DNA of 21,638 nucleotides. Source: a virus. Position 1 is the first letter of the stretch; each line of letters begins with the position of its first letter. Location: positions 1 through 21,638 of IMG/VR virus record IMGVR_UViG_3300031839_000295; one strand, written 5' to 3'. The notes below the pieces were generated by a model, which saw nothing but the letters and a program-made list of their open reading frames with translations, had not been told where the DNA came from and searched no databases. The position numbers were made by a program, and so were the translations under genes. Below, piece after piece: positions 1-9,420 of this stretch.

Positions 1-1
1 A

Positions 2-1306
2 GAGCCATATTCTGTTGTTTGGGCTGCAAGAACAGACGGAGTATTATCTGGTTTAACTTATAATAGATTAGAGAATGTCGTAGCCTGGCACAGACACGTT
101 ATCGGAGGTAAATCAGACACAACTAAAAATATTATACAACAACAAATTTCTTTTACATCTAATTCAACAATAGTTAGTACAACTAACAATACTATAACTT
201 TAACATCACACGGATTATCAACTGGCGATCCAGTTTATTATTATGCAGCTAGTAATATTATTGGTGGATTAGATAACTCTACACTTTATTACACAATAGC
301 ATCTGACAGTAACACTATTAAACTAGCAACCACAGCAGCTAACGCAACTGCGGGAACTGCTATCTCATTAACTTCAGCTCCTAGTTCAGATACCACGCAA
401 TATATTTATCAAGGTGTAAACATTTCATCTAATTTTATTTATTCAGAAGCTCATGGTTTTACTACTGGCGATATATTTTATTATGATAACACGGGTACAT
501 CTATCGGTGGATTATCTGAAAATGTAAAATATTATATTGAAAAAATAGATAACAACCAATTAAAACTTTATTCTAATAAAACTTTAACAACTGTTGTTGA
601 TATAACTTCAGCTCATACATCAGAACAAACTGATAATATTTTAACTCATTCTAAAGTAGAAAGTGTTGCAGTAATTGATGGCGATGAAGATGAAGATCAA
701 GTTTGGTTAATAGTGCAGCGTTGGATTAACGGAGCTGTAAGACGTTATGTAGAATATTTTACACCATTTGATTTTAACGAAGATTTAACTGCGTTTCATT
801 ACCTAGATAGTGGATTAAGTTATGTGGGTGGAGACACTACAAGTTTAACTGGTTTAGATCATTTAGAAGGCGAAGTAGTAGATATTATTGGCGAAGGCTC
901 AACGCAAACTTCTAAAACAGTATCAAGCGGAGCTATAACATTAGCAACTGCAACTGAACAAGCTAAAGTTGGTTTATTATATTCATCTGATTTACAAACA
1001 ATGAGATTAGATGAAGGTTATACAGAAACTACACAAACTAAAACAACTCGTATTTATGATCTATCTGTTAGATTTCAAAATACAGTTGGAGCTAGTGTGG
1101 GGCCAAATGCAGCAACATTAACTGCAATAGATTTTAGAGCTAGCGGCTCTGCAATGAACTTGCCTATTCCATTATTTACGGGAGATAAATCCGTTGAGTT
1201 TGATACGGGTTACGGCACAGAAGGGTTGGTTTACATTCAACAACCACAAGCATTACCTATGACAATACTAGGAATATATCCAAGATTGGAGACAGAAAGT
1301 GTCTAA
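2..1306 (+). CDS. Tail nozzle / tail tubular protein B-like (T7 gp12-like), 5'-truncated
   Basis: The gene is open from the left edge (frame of base 2), so its N-terminal part lies outside the window; 434 codons are visible. The flanking parts look like the C-terminal half of the T7 gp12-type nozzle family. Seen: a VVWAARTDG...GLTYNR...AWHRHVIGG block just after the edge, then ESVAVIDGDEDEDQVWLIVQRWINGAVRRYVEYF from about base 656, and a C-terminal part ending PMTILGIYPRLETESV. In T7 this protein forms the distal tail tube to which fibres attach. The order is unusual because about 180 residues (110-652) separate the two conserved blocks. An internal ATG does not start the gene, since the conserved reading frame is open well upstream. 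The stop overlaps the next start by 8 bases. Family assignment rests on recognised sequence pattern plus position before gp13/14-like genes. Confidence 0.8.
   Translation, partial: EPYSVVWAARTDGVLSGLTYNRLENVVAWHRHVIGGKSDTTKNIIQQQISFTSNSTIVSTTNNTITLTSHGLSTGDPVYYYAASNIIGGLDNSTLYYTIASDSNTIKLATTAANATAGTAISLTSAPSSDTTQYIYQGVNISSNFIYSEAHGFTTGDIFYYDNTGTSIGGLSENVKYYIEKIDNNQLKLYSNKTLTTVVDITSAHTSEQTDNILTHSKVESVAVIDGDEDEDQVWLIVQRWINGAVRRYVEYFTPFDFNEDLTAFHYLDSGLSYVGGDTTSLTGLDHLEGEVVDIIGEGSTQTSKTVSSGAITLATATEQAKVGLLYSSDLQTMRLDEGYTETTQTKTTRIYDLSVRFQNTVGASVGPNAATLTAIDFRASGSAMNLPIPLFTGDKSVEFDTGYGTEGLVYIQQPQALPMTILGIYPRLETESV
110..652 (+). repeat. Two tandem divergent domains inserted in the nozzle protein
   Basis: Two related segments of about 80-90 residues sit in frame between the conserved AWHRHVIGG and KVESVAVIDG blocks. 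The first (about 149-417) contains SHGLSTGDPVYYY, IIGGLDNSTLYYTI and DSNTIKLATT. The second (about 418-652) contains EAHGFTTGDIFYYD, SIGGLSENVKYYIE and DNNQLKLYSN. Shared pattern: HG(L/F)xTGDxxYY, then (I)IGGL, then YYxI, then (T/Q)(I/L)KL. The segments are polar, Thr/Asn/Ser-rich and probably beta-rich. I recognise this repeat style from large marine surface and phage tail proteins but cannot name a fold. Confidence 0.7.
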
Positions 1307-1751
1307 AGTTGATATTATTCCATTTGAAAACGAACACGCAAAATTTATTTTGGAGCAACCATTAAATTCTAAATTTTTAGAATTAAGAAACGAGCATAAA
1401 AAATACGCTTATTTTTTAAAAGAAATTGGAATGTCGTTTACGGGTATTGTTAACAATAAACCCATTGCGGCTGGCGGAGTGTTACCACTCTGGGATGGCG
1501 TAGCCGAAGGGTGGGTGTTGGCTACAAAAGAAATAAATAACTATCCAATAACATTTGCAAGAGTTATGAAGCAAAGAACTGACATGATGATTGCAAATAA
1601 TAAAATTAAAAGATTACAAACAAGTGTTAAAGCTGATTGCAATTTAGCTATTCGTTTTGCTAAATGGCTTGGTTTAAAAGAAGAAGGTTTAATGAAAAAT
1701 TATGGAGCTGATGGTTCAGATTATTACAGATATGCAAGGATTATAAAATGA
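1299..1751 (+). CDS. GNAT-fold acetyltransferase-like, T7 gp13-type internal protein
   Basis: This 150-residue protein has the C-terminal pattern of small phage GNAT-like proteins: a central GVLPLWDGVAEGWVLAT strand region, a basic helix with KQRTDMM, then SVKADCNLAIRFAKWLGLKEEG and YGADGSDYYRYARI, which match the end of the GNAT fold. In T7-like phages a protein of this type sits at the gp13 position, just before gp14, and is linked to virion assembly; whether it acetylates anything is unknown. The start is GTG at 1299, inside the stop of the nozzle gene, with GGAG seven bases upstream. The stop overlaps the next gene as ATGA. Function as an enzyme is not shown; an acetyl-CoA-binding loop is not obvious to me. 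Confidence 0.72.
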   Translation: MSKVDIIPFENEHAKFILEQPLNSKFLELRNEHKKYAYFLKEIGMSFTGIVNNKPIAAGGVLPLWDGVAEGWVLATKEINNYPITFARVMKQRTDMMIANNKIKRLQTSVKADCNLAIRFAKWLGLKEEGLMKNYGADGSDYYRYARIIK

Positions 1752-2203
1752 GTTTTTTTGGAGATTTATTTGCGGGTAGAGCTGCACAAAAAGCAGCAAA
1801 CTATAATGCTAGACTTGCAGAAAATAATAAAAAAATTAAAGACATGGAAGCAAAACAGATTATGTCTGTTCATAATGATTTTAATCTTCCAAAATTTGAC
1901 AAAACAGTTGAAGAAATACAAGGCACAACAAGAGTTTCATATTTAACAAGTGGAGCTGCATTAGAAGGTACTCCAATAACTGCTCTTTATGCAAACGCAT
2001 TAGAGTTAGAAACTGATAGAGATATTATGCAATTCAATGCAGAAAACGCTAGAGACACAAAAATTAACGAAGGCATTATGCTGCAAGCAGAAGCAGATCT
2101 TCAAAGATGGAGAGGTAAAGTTGCGAAAAAAGCTAGTTATTATGCAGCGGGAGCAAGTTTATTATCAACTGGAACATCAATGAAAACAGCGGGGTTCATT
2201 TAA
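1748..2203 (+). CDS. Internal virion protein B-like (T7 gp14-like)
   Basis: This 151-residue protein has the look of T7-like gp14. It has a short N-terminal SFFGDLFAGRAAQKAANYNARLAE segment, a long helical middle rich in Ala, Glu and Asn (NAENARDTKINEGIMLQAEADLQRWRGKVAKK), and a small-residue hydrophobic C-terminus (ASYYAAGASLLSTGTSMKTAGF). In T7, gp14 leaves the particle on infection and makes the outer-membrane channel for DNA entry. The position directly between gp13-like and gp15-like genes supports the call. ATG at 1748 overlaps the previous stop (ATGA), with AAGGA upstream. Similarity is by pattern and position; no catalytic motif is expected. Confidence 0.75.
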   Translation: MSFFGDLFAGRAAQKAANYNARLAENNKKIKDMEAKQIMSVHNDFNLPKFDKTVEEIQGTTRVSYLTSGAALEGTPITALYANALELETDRDIMQFNAENARDTKINEGIMLQAEADLQRWRGKVAKKASYYAAGASLLSTGTSMKTAGFI

Positions 2204-2206
2204 TTC

Positions 2207-4291
2207 ATGGCAATAAAATTATACAAATCACAATTAACACCAACAACTGAAAGTTCTAATGTTATGAATACAAATAGAGTTAGTATGGCAGAAGCTCAAT
2301 CTATTGGTAAAGCCTGGAAAGGCATGGTTAAAGCTGGAGAAGAACTTTATATAACCCACCAAGATATTAAAACTGATAATGAAATTTTAGAAAAATCTAA
2401 AGAAGTAATGAATGGTGGAGAAAATTTTACTGGATTATCTGAAACAAGTATAAGAGCATCAGAAATGAAAGATCCAGATCTTGCTGGTAAAGTATATAAC
2501 GATGAATGGCAAAAAATATTTGATAACGTCAATGGCACATTATCAAATGGAATGGCTAAAAAGAAATTTAAAGCCTTTATGACTAAACAAAATCTTAAAG
2601 ATGTTAATGCAATAAAAATTGCTTCAACAACTAATATGATTAATTCTTTAAGAACTAATAAACTAGATCAAATAGAAACTTTAAAAAAATCTGTAATTTT
2701 TGGACACCCAACAGAAAGTAAATTAGCAGCTGAAGAATTAAAAGTTTTATTAGGAGATAAAAAAACAAAAGAAATATTTGGTAATACTTTAGAAAAAGTT
2801 GCTAAAGCAACTAATAATGAAATAGCTTTTTATGGTTATAAAAGAATGCCATATACACAAAAAGATGAAGTATTAGCAGCAGCCAAAAAAGATAAAAGAA
2901 TTACAGCTGACGATTATTTAAAATTAGAAAAACATTTTAATACAACACAAACAACAGATAATAATTTAAACAAAGATAACGTATCTAAAATGGATAGTAA
3001 TTTACAAGCTGGTATTATATTTAGTGAAGATGAATTTAATGCAGCAATAGCAATTGCCACACAAAACCAAGACGAAAAAACTTTAATTAAATTAAGACAA
3101 ATGGCTACTGATGCGCCAATTATTCAAGATCTTAATACTAAAACTGTTGCTCAAATAGAAAAAAAAATTAATTTTTTTACATCTTTTAAAAATAGAGAAG
3201 GTGGTATGACAATAGCTGAAGCTAATGAGTTAAGAATATCACAAGAATATTTAGCATCGCTTACTACCTCATTAGATAAAGATCTAGTTACAACCGCAGC
3301 TGATAAAGGTGTTATTTCAATATCTGAAATTAATTTTGAAGATATATTAAATGGTGGCGATATGACTGCGTTTATTGATGGTGCAACAAATAGAATTGCA
3401 CAAGCAGAAACTGCTGCAAGTGTTTATAAAAGAGAAGTAAAATATTTAACAGCAACAGAAGCAAACACTATTAAAAATGTATTTAATAGTGCAGATACAC
3501 CAGAACAATTTATAGCTTTATCAAGTGGTATAGTTAAAGCGTTTGGTGTTAAATCAGATAAAGTATTTAAACAAATTTCTAAAGACGAAAATGTTTTAGC
3601 TCATCTTGGCGGATTAGTTTTAATGAATGATGGTGTTCCTGGAGAAAATGTAAAACTAGCAGCGGAAGGTTTAATAATTTCTAAAAACGAAAATTTAGCA
3701 AAATTATATAAAATGTCTACAACAGATATAAGAAGCACAAATATAATTAAAAAATATTCTGAAGTGTTTGTTGGTAGTGAAGCAACATTAGATAGTACAA
3801 TAGAAATGACTAACTTAATTTATGCTGCTATACTAAAAAAAGAAGGCAAAACTACTGCTAACTTTTCTAATAATTCTTATGAAAAAGCATTTGTTATGGC
3901 AGCTGGCGGTACAACAGTTGATGGTTTTCCTTTTGATAAAAAAATGGGTGGGTTTGATGAAAACACTAGAGGCACAATGGTTCATATTCCACCTTGGTTA
4001 CAAAGAGGTAAGTTTGAAAATGTAATTGAAATGTTAAAAACAGATCCACAATTAGTTTTAAAAGCATCATCAAATGGTAAATTAGCAGTAGCAATGGATG
4101 GAGAAGAAGTAAATATATTTACTAATGAAGATCCATATTTTGTAAGTGTTGGTAATGGTAAATATAAAATTGCTAATGGCGATAATCCAGTAACGGGCCA
4201 AAACCCAGAATACTTACTTAATAGTGATGGTGGATATTTTATTATTGATATTAATAAAATTAAAGCAGAAATAATTACGGGTATGCAATAA
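2207..4291 (+). CDS. Internal virion protein C-like (T7 gp15-like)
   Basis: This 694-residue, mostly helical, Lys/Glu/Asn-rich protein has no recognisable enzyme motif. It starts MAIKLYKSQLTPTTE, a style common at the start of marine T7-like gp15 proteins, and its size is close to T7 gp15 (747 residues). It lies three bases after the gp14-like gene and overlaps the gp16-like start by one base (TAATG at 4289-4293). In T7, gp15 assembles with gp16 into the periplasmic ejection tube. The C-terminal part (from about residue 560) contains GGTTVDGFPFDKKMGGF and PPWLQRGKFENVIEML and looks more globular. The assignment rests mainly on order and size, because these proteins diverge strongly. Confidence 0.65.
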   Translation: MAIKLYKSQLTPTTESSNVMNTNRVSMAEAQSIGKAWKGMVKAGEELYITHQDIKTDNEILEKSKEVMNGGENFTGLSETSIRASEMKDPDLAGKVYNDEWQKIFDNVNGTLSNGMAKKKFKAFMTKQNLKDVNAIKIASTTNMINSLRTNKLDQIETLKKSVIFGHPTESKLAAEELKVLLGDKKTKEIFGNTLEKVAKATNNEIAFYGYKRMPYTQKDEVLAAAKKDKRITADDYLKLEKHFNTTQTTDNNLNKDNVSKMDSNLQAGIIFSEDEFNAAIAIATQNQDEKTLIKLRQMATDAPIIQDLNTKTVAQIEKKINFFTSFKNREGGMTIAEANELRISQEYLASLTTSLDKDLVTTAADKGVISISEINFEDILNGGDMTAFIDGATNRIAQAETAASVYKREVKYLTATEANTIKNVFNSADTPEQFIALSSGIVKAFGVKSDKVFKQISKDENVLAHLGGLVLMNDGVPGENVKLAAEGLIISKNENLAKLYKMSTTDIRSTNIIKKYSEVFVGSEATLDSTIEMTNLIYAAILKKEGKTTANFSNNSYEKAFVMAAGGTTVDGFPFDKKMGGFDENTRGTMVHIPPWLQRGKFENVIEMLKTDPQLVLKASSNGKLAVAMDGEEVNIFTNEDPYFVSVGNGKYKIANGDNPVTGQNPEYLLNSDGGYFIIDINKIKAEIITGMQ

Positions 4292-6789
4292 TGAGTTTTT
4301 TCTTTGAAGAAGATACAGCTATACAAGTAAAAAGCACAGAAAGTATATCTAAAGGCGAAAGAACTGATTTTATGGAAAATGCTAGTAAAGCATTTAACGC
4401 ATTCCGTAGATCAGAAATATTTACATCTGAAGGTAATAACCAGGAAGAAGAATACGTTAATATAGTAAACATATTAACTGCTGCGGGTCATTCAGATTAC
4501 ATATCTCCATTAGAAGTTAATACAGATCCATTAAGTGAAGATGGCGACATGGGCGCAGTATTTAAAACTAGAGACGAATTACAAAAAAATTTTTGGGATC
4601 AAGTTGCAGTATTACAAACTACTGATGAAAATTTAAAAAATAAATTAACAGAAGCGGGTTTAGATAATTTTGAGAATATGCAAAAAACTATTGCAACTAA
4701 AACTCAAAACGCCTGGAAAGATTATACTGAAGTAAACGAAAGAGCTACTACTGCTGGATGGTGGGGTGGCATGGGTGGTATGGCGGGAGCTGCATTTACA
4801 GATCCTATTATGCTTATGACTATACCAATATCTTTTGGTTATTCTGTACCCGCTGGTTTTAGTGCCGCTGCATTAAAAATTGGATTAATGGAAGGTATTA
4901 TAGGTGGTGTTGCAGAAACAATAATACAGTTAAAAGCACAACCATACAGAGCAGAATTAGGTTTTGAAGATGCTGGTTTTGTAACTGGTGCAAAAAATGT
5001 TGGAATGGTTACACTTGCATCAGCTACATTATCTCCATTACTATTTGGTACATTTAAAGCATTTGGTAAAGGTATCGATGTAGGTAAAAAGTTTTTACAC
5101 AAACAAACTCCAGAAGATCTACAAACTATTTTTAAAGAAATGGGAGAAATAAACCCCAAACTAAAAGATAAAGATTTAACAGAATTTGAATTACCAAAAA
5201 AAGATAGTCCGTTTGAAGATACAGCTCCAGCTAGGGTTGAGCATAACGAAAGATTAGATACAGCAGCAAGAGCTATTGAAAATGGAGAACCCGTAGATTT
5301 ACCACCAATAAGATCCACGTTAGAAACACCAACACCAACTAAAATAGAATTTAACGATATAACTGCAAGCAACCCAGCTATTAAAAATACTTATGATGGT
5401 GTTAATAGATTAAAAGTATTTACAGAAGATAAAGCTCCTATAACTGTAAAAATGTTAGAAGATATATCTAAAGATGATTTAAACAAAATTTTAAGAGCAA
5501 ATGAATTAGGTTTATATAAAAGTCGGCCAGAAGTTTTAATTGCTGCTGATATGACAAAAAATTTTACCAATAAAAAAGGTAAGATTAATTATGAAAATGC
5601 ACAATTTTTTATACGTAAAGAATTAAAAGGTACTGAAACTTTAGATGAGCTTTTACAATTAGAAAGATCTACAAGAGTTACAGAAACACCAAAGGTTGCA
5701 GAAGTAGAAACTGTATCTAAAAACTTTAATAAAGAGCCAACTAGATTAGCTGACGATCAGAATAATGTAAGAGATTTTGATGTACCTAATGAAGCAGCTT
5801 ATAGAAATCAAGCCTCAAATATTGAAAGATCTGTATTTGATGTATCTACTTCTTCTTCCATTAGAAGTGTTGCTGGAGCTGGTGCAGCTGCTAAAACATC
5901 GCCTACTGTATTATCAGATGCAACCCAAGTTTTAGCTAAAGGTTCCCAAAAAACAGAAGCTACTCCAGTATCAGTTTTAGCTAATGCTAATACAGTTCCA
6001 CCACTATTTCGTGGTTTAGATACAAGTAGGGTAGGTTCTAAAAGTGCCATAACTAATAAAACAATATATCATATATCAGATGATTTCAATACGATTTATA
6101 AAACACTATCTGGAAAAAAAAATGAAGTTTTAAAAGAATTACAACCAATAGCTAATAAATATAATGGCGATTTAAAGGCAAGAATAAAAGCTATTAAAGA
6201 AATTAATAAAAAATTAAAACATACAACAAACCCTAAAAAACCAGAGCATATATCAGATTATTTAGGAACTAGAATATCTGTAAAAACTATTCACGAAGCT
6301 AAAATGCTTTTAAATGATTTAAACAAAGTTGTTAAATTTTTAGATGTAGATGATTTTTTAAATGATGCGGGTAGAGTAGTTGAAAGTAATACTGAATATA
6401 GAGCTATTCATGCACAAGTATTAACTAAAGATGGCTTTTCATTTGAGTTACAAATTAGATTGAAAGAGCTAGAGCCATTAACAAATAAATCTCACGAAAG
6501 TTACAAAAAAGCATTTTCTAAAAAAGAAATGACAAATGAAGAATTTAATATATTACAAAAAGAATTACGATCAGTTAATAAAAAATTAAAAGCTAAATAT
6601 TTTCAAATAAAAGATAAAGAATTTGCAAGATTAAAAAGTGAAGATCCATTAGATACGCCAATACCAGTTAGTCAAAGATTAGATGATGTTACTGGAGAAA
6701 GAATACCACTAACTATAACTGCTAGAGAAGCTATTGAACAAGCAGCTAAAGATGAAACAATGTTAAACAGATTGAAAGATTGCGTATGA
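4291..6789 (+). CDS. gp16-like ejection protein with C-terminal RelA/SpoT-type domain
   Basis: This 832-residue protein begins with a helical region (1-150), followed by a small-residue hydrophobic region (about 153-260, including GGMGGMAGAAFTDPIMLM and TLASATLSPLLFGTF) typical of large phage ejection proteins that contact membranes. Residues about 290-590 are a polar Thr/Ser/Ala-rich linker. Residues about 595-755 match a RelA/SpoT synthetase fold: an RxK G-loop (R631, K633; the usual Ser is Glu637), K641, D656 in DYLGTR, EYRAIH (Y703, H707) and FELQIR (E719, R723). These fall at family spacings for the nucleotide- and magnesium-binding residues. A charged helical tail follows. No T7-style lytic transglycosylase motif is seen. 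Position after gp15-like predicts packaging in the core and ejection. The stop overlaps the next start as ATGA. Confidence 0.72.
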   Translation: MSFFFEEDTAIQVKSTESISKGERTDFMENASKAFNAFRRSEIFTSEGNNQEEEYVNIVNILTAAGHSDYISPLEVNTDPLSEDGDMGAVFKTRDELQKNFWDQVAVLQTTDENLKNKLTEAGLDNFENMQKTIATKTQNAWKDYTEVNERATTAGWWGGMGGMAGAAFTDPIMLMTIPISFGYSVPAGFSAAALKIGLMEGIIGGVAETIIQLKAQPYRAELGFEDAGFVTGAKNVGMVTLASATLSPLLFGTFKAFGKGIDVGKKFLHKQTPEDLQTIFKEMGEINPKLKDKDLTEFELPKKDSPFEDTAPARVEHNERLDTAARAIENGEPVDLPPIRSTLETPTPTKIEFNDITASNPAIKNTYDGVNRLKVFTEDKAPITVKMLEDISKDDLNKILRANELGLYKSRPEVLIAADMTKNFTNKKGKINYENAQFFIRKELKGTETLDELLQLERSTRVTETPKVAEVETVSKNFNKEPTRLADDQNNVRDFDVPNEAAYRNQASNIERSVFDVSTSSSIRSVAGAGAAAKTSPTVLSDATQVLAKGSQKTEATPVSVLANANTVPPLFRGLDTSRVGSKSAITNKTIYHISDDFNTIYKTLSGKKNEVLKELQPIANKYNGDLKARIKAIKEINKKLKHTTNPKKPEHISDYLGTRISVKTIHEAKMLLNDLNKVVKFLDVDDFLNDAGRVVESNTEYRAIHAQVLTKDGFSFELQIRLKELEPLTNKSHESYKKAFSKKEMTNEEFNILQKELRSVNKKLKAKYFQIKDKEFARLKSEDPLDTPIPVSQRLDDVTGERIPLTITAREAIEQAAKDETMLNRLKDCV

Positions 6790-9326
6790 GCCAGTTTAGA
6801 AAATGTATTATTAATGGTGCTAAAGAAGGTTTGATAAGTCAAACACAAGCTCACAAACTGCAAGATATGTTAAATGAGTTAGAGGATTACTTTCAATTTA
6901 AAAAAGGTTTAGATAGATCGGAAGCTCAAAGAGCTGCTGCTAAAAAAACCTACGATCAATTAAAAATAGAAAGTGCAGAAAAATTAAGAGCTACATTACT
7001 ACAAAGAAAAGTAATGGATCAAATCCAGGAAAGATTATTAAATTATAGAAATAGTAAAGGCGAAGTAGATGTACCTAATGCAGTTAGATCTATGTATGCA
7101 CACGATAATTATTCAACTGAATTTAGTATTGAAAGATTAGTTGATATGGAAAGAGGTAAAGCTCACGCATTAATGAATAATGTTTTAGATCAGCTAGCTT
7201 ATAAAATAGGTGGCAGACAAACTAAATTACAAAAAACTAATCTTAAATTAATGATTAGAGAATTAATGGGAGAAAATACTGGTAATAAAAATGCTAAACA
7301 ATTAGCTGAAGCCTGGAAACAAACTGCTGAACATTTAAGAAAAAGATACAATAGTTTTGGTGGCAAAATTTTATCAAGAAAAGATTGGGGATTACCACAA
7401 ATACATGACACATTATTAGTTAGATCTGTAACTAAATCAGATTGGATTGATTATGTTTTACCTAAACTAGATCTTGATAAAATGACAGATGAAAGCACGG
7501 GTTTACCATTTACAGATAAAAGTATTCAAAAAGCATTAAATCAAGTTTACGATAATATTTCAACAGAAGGTATGGCAACTTTTAAACCTGGCACAAATTC
7601 TTATGGTAAAACATTTGCTAATAGAAGAACCGATCACAGATTTTTAGCTTTTAAAAATGCAGATGCCTGGATGGAATATCAAACAAGATTTGGTAATCCA
7701 GATCCATTTGTAACTATGATGGAACATATTAACGGAATGAGTAGAGATATAGCTTTATTAAAAACATTGGGGCCAAATCCAGATGCAACACACTCATTTT
7801 TATTACAAACTATAAAGAAACAATCAATATTAGATACAGCCGCAGAAGCACAAGGTAAATTTAAAAGAAAAACTATTAAAAAAATTTCTGGTAGTGAACA
7901 AGATAGAGCAAGTGCAATAACTGAAAGTATTAATAATTTATATGCCTATCACAAAGGTACTTTAAATCAGCCAGTTAATGCTACTATGGGAAATACATTT
8001 GCTGGTTTAAGACAAATACTAACTTCTGCACAATTAGGAGGAGCAAGTATTATGGCTCTTTCAGATTTTAACTGGTCAAGGATAACATCTAAATTTAATG
8101 GTTTACCATCTTTTAAAGCTAACAAAATGGCTACAAAATTATTATACGATGGTATAAAAAAAGATAGTTCATTAAGTAGAGTTGCTATGCGATTAGGATT
8201 AATTGCTGAAATGCAATCAACAGTAGCTGGAGTTCAAGCAAGATATTTAGATGACATAGATACACCAATGTTAGCTAAAAGAGTTTCAGATGTAATTTTA
8301 AGAGGTTCTGGATTATCTCATTTAACACAATCTGGTAAATGGGGTTTTGGTATGTCTTTACTAGGAACGCTAGGAGACGAAAGCGGTAAAGTTTTTAATA
8401 AATTAAACCCAGATTTACAAAAAGCATTAAATAAATATGGTATAGATGATGAGGCTTGGGATATTATTAGAGCTACTAAATTATATGATGCGGGTATTGA
8501 TGAACCTTCTATGGTTGGTAAAAATATAACTTTTTTAAGACCCGATGATATTCATGCAAGAGCAGATCTAGCTCCAGATATTAGAGAAGATTTAACAACA
8601 AGGTTAATGAATTTTGTTACTTCTGAAACTAACTTTGCTGTACCTACTGCATCTGCAAAAGGTAGAACTATTTTAGCGGGAAGTACAAAAAAAGGTACTG
8701 TACCTGGAGAGCTTATGTCATCAGCTTTAATGTATAAAAACTTTGCAATTACATTAGGCTTTACTCATTTAGCTAGAGGGTTTCAGCAAGTAGGTTTAAA
8801 AGGTAAAGCAAAGTATTTAGTACCAATGATTATAACGGGTGGTGTTATGGGTGCTTTAGCTTATGAATTAAAACAAATAGCAGCTGGTAAAAAACCTACT
8901 GAACTAAAAGATATGGGAGTTAGATATTGGTTAAATTCATTAGTGTATGGTGGTGGATTAGGAATTTTTGGAGATTTTTTATTTGCAGATCAAAACAGAT
9001 ATGGTGGATCTTTGCAGAAAACTATTGCTGGGCCAGTCGTAGGTTTCTTACATGATGCAATACAATTAACTATTGGTAATGTTATGCAGCTAGCTTCTGG
9101 GGAAAAAACTAATGCGGGTAAAGAATTAGCGGCATTTATACAAAGATACACTCCTGGTTCAACACTTTGGTATACCAGGTTAGTATTCGAAAGATTAATT
9201 ATAGATACACTTGAAAGGTTAATTAACCCAGATTTTGATGCAGATAATAGAAGAAAAGAAAGAAACTTAAAAAAACGTACTGGACAAACGTATTGGTGGT
9301 CTCCAGGCGAAATTACACCAAATTAA
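6786..9326 (+). CDS. Large internal virion / DNA-ejection protein (gp16-like second part)
   Basis: This 846-residue protein is of the type found as the last large ejection protein in many podoviruses. The N-terminal 230 residues are helical and charged. Its middle holds ANRRTDHRFLAFKNADAWMEYQTRFG, a recurring pattern in these proteins. There are hydrophobic segments near residues 678-695 (LVPMIITGGVMGALAYEL) and 714-733 (YWLNSLVYGGGLGIFGDF). It ends YWWSPGE, a signature ending of this group. A TTG two codons upstream is in frame, but ATG at 6786 gives the ATGA overlap used by its neighbours, so I chose ATG. Together with the preceding gene it may do the job of T7 gp16, split over two polypeptides. 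No enzymatic motif was recognised. Confidence 0.7.
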   Translation: MSQFRKCIINGAKEGLISQTQAHKLQDMLNELEDYFQFKKGLDRSEAQRAAAKKTYDQLKIESAEKLRATLLQRKVMDQIQERLLNYRNSKGEVDVPNAVRSMYAHDNYSTEFSIERLVDMERGKAHALMNNVLDQLAYKIGGRQTKLQKTNLKLMIRELMGENTGNKNAKQLAEAWKQTAEHLRKRYNSFGGKILSRKDWGLPQIHDTLLVRSVTKSDWIDYVLPKLDLDKMTDESTGLPFTDKSIQKALNQVYDNISTEGMATFKPGTNSYGKTFANRRTDHRFLAFKNADAWMEYQTRFGNPDPFVTMMEHINGMSRDIALLKTLGPNPDATHSFLLQTIKKQSILDTAAEAQGKFKRKTIKKISGSEQDRASAITESINNLYAYHKGTLNQPVNATMGNTFAGLRQILTSAQLGGASIMALSDFNWSRITSKFNGLPSFKANKMATKLLYDGIKKDSSLSRVAMRLGLIAEMQSTVAGVQARYLDDIDTPMLAKRVSDVILRGSGLSHLTQSGKWGFGMSLLGTLGDESGKVFNKLNPDLQKALNKYGIDDEAWDIIRATKLYDAGIDEPSMVGKNITFLRPDDIHARADLAPDIREDLTTRLMNFVTSETNFAVPTASAKGRTILAGSTKKGTVPGELMSSALMYKNFAITLGFTHLARGFQQVGLKGKAKYLVPMIITGGVMGALAYELKQIAAGKKPTELKDMGVRYWLNSLVYGGGLGIFGDFLFADQNRYGGSLQKTIAGPVVGFLHDAIQLTIGNVMQLASGEKTNAGKELAAFIQRYTPGSTLWYTRLVFERLIIDTLERLINPDFDADNRRKERNLKKRTGQTYWWSPGEITPN

Positions 9327-9367
9327 TTATAGACAATAAAGTCTTTTTTAAATAAAGAGAAACATAG

Positions 9368-9400
9368 TGTAGGATTTTCATGCCTACAAACTATTTTTTT
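9368..9400 (+). terminator. Candidate terminator between ejection and fibre genes
   Basis: Six-base stem TGTAGG (9368-9373) and CCTACA (9383-9388) with a nine-base loop, followed by AACTA and seven T (9394-9400). A weaker AGAC/GTCT hairpin with T6 lies just upstream (about 9330-9350). This is the only gap over 50 bases in the virion block. The stem is short, so it may be an attenuator or RNA-processing hairpin rather than a strong stop. Confidence 0.5.
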
Positions 9401-9420
9401 CACAACCTAAAGTAAAAATT

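Noticed and set aside
2207-6863. Several - strand open frames opposite the ejection-protein genes
   Set aside because: They lie fully inside strongly coding + strand genes, have no ribosome-binding sites and low-complexity products expected of antisense frames in AT-rich DNA.
4291-9326. Virion lytic transglycosylase domain as in T7 gp16
   Set aside because: I looked for the Glu-Ser...GLMQ type motif in the ejection proteins and found none.
9327-9420. Phage-specific T7-like RNA polymerase promoter before the fibre gene
   Set aside because: No sequence resembling a known phage promoter could be identified, and no repeated motif elsewhere in the window supports one.
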